Origin: Candidatus [Bacteroides] periocalifornicus
GTDB lineage: Bacteria; Bacteroidota; Bacteroidia; Bacteroidales; CAJPTX01
Assembly (NCBI GenBank): GCA_001421095.1
Contig: LIIK01000004.1
Span: 1-28,729 of the forward strand
DNA length: 28,729 nucleotides
Reading direction: 5' to 3'
In this document: positions 24,590 through 28,729 of the stretch, in pieces
Position numbering within the stretch: the stretch's first letter is position 1
Layout of the letters: each line of letters starts with the position of its first letter
Made by a program: the position numbers and the translations under genes
Notes under the pieces: model-generated
Told to the model about the DNA's origin: nothing
The model's input: the letters and a program-made list of their open reading frames with translations, nothing else
Databases searched by the model: none

Positions 24590-25822
24590 CTACATGCCCT
24601 GTTCCTGCTTGGCGCGCTTGCCCTTTTTGTTTTGCTGCTCAAAGTTCACCATCAGCGAGAAGCGCATGGTATTCGCTATGGGGCTATTGAAACCAGCAGT
24701 CGGGAGAAGGTAGGCGGCATCTAGGCTGAACACATTGTAGGCAACACCAGCCCCGAGGGTGAAGTAGGTTCGCCCCCCCTTGCTGGGATGCTCATAGTAA
24801 TAGCCAGCCCGTAGGGCGAAGAGCTTTTGGTACAGGTATTCGAATCCTGTGGCCAGGTAGACTTCGTGGAATTCCTCTGCTGCGCCACCAGGGGCATCGT
24901 AGAATGATTGCACCATCCCCGTCACCACGGCTACATCGGGATCTTTCCCCTTGGTTATCTCGTGCTTAGCGTTGTAGATAGGGGGGGTGGGAACCAGGAG
25001 CTTTGAGAGGTCGAGTAGGGCAGAGATGGCGTTGTACTGATCGACGTTAAGGCTGAAGCGCCCTCCCACGCGTAGAGTGATAGGGATAAAGTTCTTTACC
25101 ACATCGTTGTATGTGAGCTTTGACCCGATGTTGGTTATCGAGATCCCCACGGCCCACTCTGCGGGCATACGTTGCAGCTTTAGCGGGTGCTGGTAGTAGA
25201 TCCCGAGGTCTGCGGCGTAAGACATCCCCGCCTTGTTGGTCCCTACGGAATTCTGGTTAGAAAAGCCCCCCGTGAGGTCGCTACGGATTATGCGAAAGCC
25301 TAGGCCGCCGCTGAAGTTGGGTAGGAATTTTCGGGAGTAGCCTACGTCGAAGGCGAATTCGTTGGGGTTGTGGGTCTGCATCCGTATCCCCTGCTCGTTG
25401 GTGAATACCATCTGCCCCATGGAGAAGTATCGGAGCGAGGCAGAGACCGACTGCATCTTGTCAATTCGGTAGTAGCCCGCGAGGTACGCCAGGTTGATCT
25501 CGTTGGTGAGCTTGCGCAGCCAGGGGATGTAGGAGAGCGAGACCCCGAACTTGGTGGGTATGAGGGCGTACTTGGCAATATTCCAGTGCTGGCTATTGAC
25601 ATCGGGGGTGGAGGCCACGCCAGCATCGCCCATGGCGGCAGCCCGGGAGTCTGGGGCAATGCTCAGCAGGGGGACTGCAGTGTAGATTAGATTGCGGTAG
25701 CCAGAGCTATTGATGTCTTTGCCGTCGAGCTCCCGAATGTCTATCTGTTTCTGCTGCGCGGTGGCTCCTAGCGCCAGGGCGAGTAGCAGGGCGAGGGAAA
25801 GGGCTTTCTGGATTCTGTGCAT
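24590..25822 (-). CDS. porV: Type IX secretion outer-membrane protein PorV (LptO)
   Basis: With the ATG at 25822 the product is 410 residues and begins with a clean signal peptide (MHRIQKALSLALLLALALG, cut near TAQ-QK). The frame is open to 25930, but that extension is polar and would bury the signal. The mature part is a predicted beta-barrel of the PorV family: LLSIAPDSRAAAMGDAGVA (after about residue 50), then alternating strands to an aromatic end (MRFSLMVNFEQQ) and a basic tail. PorV shuttles T9SS cargo from the translocon to the PorU sortase complex. porU is not in the window. A cargo protein with a type-A sorting domain lies about 1.3 kb upstream on the same strand. Confidence 0.85.
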   Translation of the reverse strand: MHRIQKALSLALLLALALGATAQQKQIDIRELDGKDINSSGYRNLIYTAVPLLSIAPDSRAAAMGDAGVASTPDVNSQHWNIAKYALIPTKFGVSLSYIPWLRKLTNEINLAYLAGYYRIDKMQSVSASLRYFSMGQMVFTNEQGIRMQTHNPNEFAFDVGYSRKFLPNFSGGLGFRIIRSDLTGGFSNQNSVGTNKAGMSYAADLGIYYQHPLKLQRMPAEWAVGISITNIGSKLTYNDVVKNFIPITLRVGGRFSLNVDQYNAISALLDLSKLLVPTPPIYNAKHEITKGKDPDVAVVTGMVQSFYDAPGGAAEEFHEVYLATGFEYLYQKLFALRAGYYYEHPSKGGRTYFTLGAGVAYNVFSLDAAYLLPTAGFNSPIANTMRFSLMVNFEQQNKKGKRAKQEQGM

Positions 25823-26267
25823 AGGGCATTTCGGTTTCGGCAGGCGGCTTGGACGTATGAGAACCACCCGCAGAGGTTTTGATGATTCAGGTGCAGCGGA
25901 ACGTATAATTCCTTGATAATTACGTTGCAAGTGAGGAAATTATTGTGCAATGGGCTATAAAGATCTGGGGTGATGCTGGGAATGCTGTGGGTGCTCTCCA
26001 GCTGCCGCATGGGAAAGTAAAGAGGCTACCCAGGACGGTGTAGCACGCAGCACCTCGCTACCAGGAAGGGGGTGAATTTTCTACCCGTGTCGTGTTTGCC
26101 ATCAGCAACCGTTTCTGTGCGCACTGATTCCCAGTAGGTTTCTTATGCAGAAGAGGGGTCACCCTTGCTAGGGTAACCCCTCTTCTGTTTAGGCTGTAGG
26201 CTGAATGCAGCGTTATGACGCGCTACTGGCGAGGCTGTCTATCCCCTAGAATTACAGCTAGGACAGG
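25823..26267 (-). other. Gene-free region upstream of porV
   Basis: This 445-base stretch holds a hairpin (26149-26186) about 80 bases beyond the stop of the upstream gene, and presumably the porV promoter. No full TAnnTTTG match is seen on the - strand. Short open frames here show no family pattern. Confidence 0.5.
26149..26190. terminator. Hairpin terminator between the exported unknown gene and porV
   Basis: A 17-position stem (26149-26165 with 26170-26186) has a single C/A mismatch and a four-base loop. On the + strand it is followed by GTTT; on the - strand, the direction of both neighbouring genes, the T run is poor. It most likely ends the transcript of the upstream gene. Confidence 0.6.
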
Positions 26268-26951
26268 TTACTTTGGGAGTACCACTGTGCCTGTGGCCTT
26301 CTTTTCGCGCAAGATGGAATGCTCGGCGAAATCGTACCCTGAAGCCCCAAAAATTATGATGTGGGGGCCTGGGTTGAAGTGAGTGGGTATTTCTGCCTCC
26401 TCTTTCTGCTCTGTAGGGGATTCTACAGGCTGCTGTTCCACCTTTTTCCCTAGCAGATCGTCATCTTGCTGTATGAGTCTATTCTGGAGTAGCTCTTTCG
26501 GTTCACGAACGCCGATCATTAGGATTTTAGACTTCGCGAAGTCGGTCTTGTTCTCCAGCAGCTTTGGGAGGAAGTCGCCCTCAGCCACCAGGTTCAGCGA
26601 ACGGTCGCTAGGAGTATACAGGTATGCCCCCTCAGGCACTATAACGTAGACTTTAGAGGCTTTCCCTCCCTCGCCTAGCTGCTTTTGGGCGGCAGCCAGC
26701 CAGTCGCCTCCGTTATCATGCTCGTAGAGGTCTATGGCGTTGCTTACATGCTGGAGGTTTAGCGTGTAATCTATGAATTCGGCAGGGTCGATCATTCGCT
26801 TGGCTATGGCGCGGAGCGCATCACCTGTGGATTCTTTCTTTTGCCCTTGGGCGATCTGCTGGGGTGTGGGCAGCTGGTATTTCTTGGTGGCTTGCCCATA
26901 GGCTACTATACCCGCCAGCATAAGGGCTACACCCATAGTGAGACGTTTCAT
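26268..26951 (-). CDS. Exported protein of unknown function between porV and a T9SS cargo
   Basis: A 227-residue protein that I do not recognise. Residues 1-19 form a signal peptide (MKRLTMGVALMLAGIVAYG, cut before QA). The mature part is helical at first (about 35-95, with AIAKRMIDPAEFIDYTLN), then mixed, with a VYVIVPEGAYLYTP strand region, a polar QPVESPTEQKEEAEIP linker near 170-190, and a short C-terminal segment HIIIFGASGYDFAEH. No lipobox, sorting domain or enzyme motif is seen. It has its own full -7 promoter match and a terminator-like hairpin, so it is probably a single-gene unit. A periplasmic role is inferred only from the signal peptide. Confidence 0.65.
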   Translation of the reverse strand: MKRLTMGVALMLAGIVAYGQATKKYQLPTPQQIAQGQKKESTGDALRAIAKRMIDPAEFIDYTLNLQHVSNAIDLYEHDNGGDWLAAAQKQLGEGGKASKVYVIVPEGAYLYTPSDRSLNLVAEGDFLPKLLENKTDFAKSKILMIGVREPKELLQNRLIQQDDDLLGKKVEQQPVESPTEQKEEAEIPTHFNPGPHIIIFGASGYDFAEHSILREKKATGTVVLPK

Positions 26952-26981
26952 GGCGTGCTGATTGGTTTTGTTTTAGTAGGG

Positions 26982-26989
26982 CAAAGATA
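26982..26989 (-). promoter_or_regulatory. Candidate promoter of the exported unknown gene
   Basis: Read on the - strand this is TATCTTTG, a full TAnnTTTG match, followed by CC. It lies 30 bases upstream of the ATG at 26951. The -33 region is not a clear match. Confidence 0.5.
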
Positions 26990-27087
26990 GTAATAAAAAC
27001 CAGACCAGCGACACGATGCTGCGGAATCAGCACGGGGCGTTCTTGCGATCCTCTTCGAATGAGCCAGAGGCTCGGTAGGCGGAGAAC

Positions 27088-27130
27088 AGCGGAGGGGGCT
27101 ACCCAGAAATGAGTAGCCCCCTCCGCTTTT
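27088..27130. terminator. Terminator of the InlB-repeat surface protein gene
   Basis: A perfect 15-bp GC-rich stem pairs 27088-27102 with 27113-27127 around a ten-base loop, 27 bases beyond the stop codon of the - strand gene. The T run is better on the + strand (TTTT) than on the - strand (TGTTCT). Confidence 0.7.
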
Positions 27131-27156
27131 ATGTATGCCGGGCAGAATGCCTCTCG

Positions 27157-28729
27157 CTAGCGTTTCACCGCGGTTAGCACTCTTGATCCCTCGGCCCCCG
27201 TAACCCTAATCAAGTATAGCCCGCCAACCCAGTGGGAGGTGTTGAGCACAATGGAGGGCGCCCCCGAGTGGGCTAGCTCTACGAGCCGATGCCCTGTGGC
27301 AGTGTATACTACGAGGTGGAGTATACGCTCTGCATGCTCAAGCCGCAGCGTGCTGCTAAAGGGGTTCGGGGCCATGGTAACTTCAGTCAGAGCCTCTACG
27401 GCATCTATCTGTGAATCCTTCTTCCATTGGGCGTAGAGTGTAAGATCCCCAGTTACTGGAGTTTCGAAGTTGTAGGGATGCGTCCCTTCACGGTCGGTTG
27501 TCCACACCACGAAGAGGTAACCAGAACGTAGAGGTGTGCTGGGCTGTGGGAACTTTTCCTCAGGGGCTACACCATGCTTTGTGGGAGAGCTACCGTCTTG
27601 GAGATCGATGGTCACGGTGTAGGAGGGAGGTGCTGATTTGAGCGTGATGGTGATCTCCCCTTCTAGCGGGATCTTAAAGGTCCCGCTACCTTGAATGTAG
27701 CCCTTTTTGCTTACGCTGCATGAGTAGTCTGCACCTTCTGTAAGCTTGTAGTGGGCTTTGCCGTCACTAGCTGTTAGGCTGGGCTTATCTTTTATTATAA
27801 CCGTAGCACCTTCTATGGGGTTACCGTTCTCGTCGAGTACGATTACCACGAAATCGTAGGTCTTAGGATTCCACTTGGCGAAGAGATCTACGTTGGCAGT
27901 TACTGGGTGGGTGGCTAAGTCCCATTTGTCAGTCCAAGCGCTATCATCGGTATACCACCCTCCGAAGGTAAATCCTTCTCGGATAGGTTCAGATGTAGGC
28001 CCGTTTGCAAATTTACCCTCTTCCACGGTCTCGGTGAAGTCAGATTCTCCGTTGTTGGGGTGGAAGGTCACGGTGTGGAGGACAATCCACTTGGCGTAGA
28101 GGGTGATGCTCTCGGTCACGGGATTGTTGACAAAGTCCCACTTCTTGGTTGGGGTCAGCTGTTCATCGGTATACCACCCCTCTAGGGTAAATCCAGCCTT
28201 GGTAACGACTGGGGGAGCATCCACCCTATCGCCGTAGTGCTTGCTCTGACTTGGTGGGGTGGGGCTTCCACCCTTGGCATCGAAGGTTACGGTGTAGGTG
28301 TCCTCCGTCCACTTGGCGTAGAGGGTGATATTCCCGGTCAAGGTGTTGTTGTCGAAGTCCCACTTGCTGGCTGGTGTCAGCTGTTCATCGGCATACCACC
28401 CCTCTAGGGTGTACCCGGCCTTGGTAACGCCTGTGGGAGCAGCCACCTTCTCCCCACAGACCTTGCTCTGCGGCGGGACTGCCGTTCCGCCCTTGGAGTC
28501 GAAGGTCACGGTGACGGCTTTGAGAACCCAGATGGCGTAGAGATCCATGTCCTGCGTCACGGGGTTGCTATCCAGTGCCCACTCGTGCCCGTCGCTCGTG
28601 TTCCAGTACGCAAAGTTGCTGCAGTCCTTAGCGAGGTCCTGTGGCCCCTTGGCGGTTTTGCCATGCTCCACGGTCTCTATGTAGTCGGGCTGGCCGTTAT
28701 CGAGGTGGAAGGTTACGGTGTGGGCGGCA
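27157..28729 (-). CDS. InlB-repeat surface protein with T9SS type-A sorting domain (partial)
   Basis: The frame runs unbroken off the right edge, so the N-terminus is missing; a GTG at 28671 is internal, because the upstream codons (HTVTFHLDNGQPDY) continue a repeat. About 520 residues are visible. Five InlB/Listeria-Bacteroides repeats of about 70 residues follow one pattern: YTVTFDAKGG, GFTLEGWYTDE, then TLYAKW. Between repeats four and five lies a carboxypeptidase-regulatory-like beta domain (VLDENGNPIEGATVIIKD). The C-terminal 75 residues form a type-A sorting domain (MAPNPFSSTLRLEH, VYTATGHRLVEL, GGLYLIRVTG, ending TAVKR), which directs T9SS export and surface attachment. The repeats suggest adhesion or a spacer; the missing N-terminal part would hold any specific function. 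Confidence 0.85.
   Translation of the reverse strand, partial: AAHTVTFHLDNGQPDYIETVEHGKTAKGPQDLAKDCSNFAYWNTSDGHEWALDSNPVTQDMDLYAIWVLKAVTVTFDSKGGTAVPPQSKVCGEKVAAPTGVTKAGYTLEGWYADEQLTPASKWDFDNNTLTGNITLYAKWTEDTYTVTFDAKGGSPTPPSQSKHYGDRVDAPPVVTKAGFTLEGWYTDEQLTPTKKWDFVNNPVTESITLYAKWIVLHTVTFHPNNGESDFTETVEEGKFANGPTSEPIREGFTFGGWYTDDSAWTDKWDLATHPVTANVDLFAKWNPKTYDFVVIVLDENGNPIEGATVIIKDKPSLTASDGKAHYKLTEGADYSCSVSKKGYIQGSGTFKIPLEGEITITLKSAPPSYTVTIDLQDGSSPTKHGVAPEEKFPQPSTPLRSGYLFVVWTTDREGTHPYNFETPVTGDLTLYAQWKKDSQIDAVEALTEVTMAPNPFSSTLRLEHAERILHLVVYTATGHRLVELAHSGAPSIVLNTSHWVGGLYLIRVTGAEGSRVLTAVKR
28088..28531 (-). repeat. Tandem 222-bp coding duplication in the InlB-repeat gene
   Basis: Two neighbouring units (28088-28309 and 28310-28531) are in register at exactly 222 bases, or 74 codons. 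Shared DNA strings include TTGGCGTAGAGGGTGAT at 28091 and 28313, and GTCAGCTGTTCATCGG at 28154 and 28376. The other repeats in the gene are much more diverged at the DNA level, so this pair arose or was homogenised more recently. Confidence 0.8.

Noticed and set aside
25823..25930. N-terminal extension of PorV to 25930
   Set aside because: It is polar and would place the signal peptide 36 residues inside the protein; the ATG at 25822 gives a normal signal.
24580..26061. 14-mer CAGCACCTCGCTAC at 24580 and 26048, flanking porV
   Set aside because: One such match is expected by chance in a window of this size, and no longer flanking similarity extends it.
28669..28671. GTG at 28669-28671 as the start of the InlB-repeat protein
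   Set aside because: The frame is open upstream to the window edge and the codons there continue an InlB repeat, so this is an internal valine.
1..28729. CRISPR arrays, insertion sequences, prophage or integrase genes
   Set aside because: None were seen: the direct repeats are coding or the single 11-bp array, and no transposase or integrase motif occurs.

Overview
The window looks like a chromosomal segment of a Bacteroidota (Bacteroidales-like) bacterium of roughly mid-50s percent GC. Three things support this. The parA-parB-DUF5683-mltD gene order is typical of the phylum. A PorV-type outer-membrane protein of the type IX secretion system (T9SS) lies near a surface protein with a type-A T9SS sorting domain. 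Several start regions carry a -7 element resembling the Bacteroidota TAnnTTTG, here often extended to TACCTTTGC or TACCTTCGC. I cannot name the genus. No tRNA, rRNA, IS element, CRISPR array or phage gene is visible.

Layout on the + strand: the tail of an unidentified gene (2-82), then a housekeeping run of polyprenyl diphosphate synthase, CvpA-like protein, FolB and MazG. Next come pyrH and frr, then mqnA-corA-nfeD-coaD and a secreted thioredoxin-fold protein, closed by a strong terminator (9158-9212). A second block holds parA, parB, a duplicated DUF5683 membrane protein, an MltD-type lytic transglycosylase, two SGNH hydrolases and an MBOAT acyltransferase; the last three resemble an envelope O-acylation module. 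An 830-base gene-free stretch (18387-19216) follows, containing two candidate terminators, a candidate promoter and a striking hairpin flanked by inverted arrays of an 11-bp unit. After it come a large membrane sensor without a recognisable output domain, an exported VWA protein and ung, ending in a hairpin shared with the convergent genes.

On the - strand (23855 to the end): ispF, porV, an unrecognised exported protein, and the C-terminal part of an InlB-repeat surface protein that runs off the right edge.

Themes: envelope construction and maintenance (isoprenoid carrier, lytic transglycosylase, possible O-acylation, T9SS), menaquinone and cofactor synthesis (mqnA, coaD, folB, ispF), chromosome segregation (parAB), translation and nucleotide housekeeping (pyrH, frr, mazG, ung). 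The least explained parts are the 11-bp inverted repeat element, the output-less sensor with its VWA neighbour, the SGNH-SGNH-MBOAT set, and the unknown exported protein between porV and the T9SS cargo.
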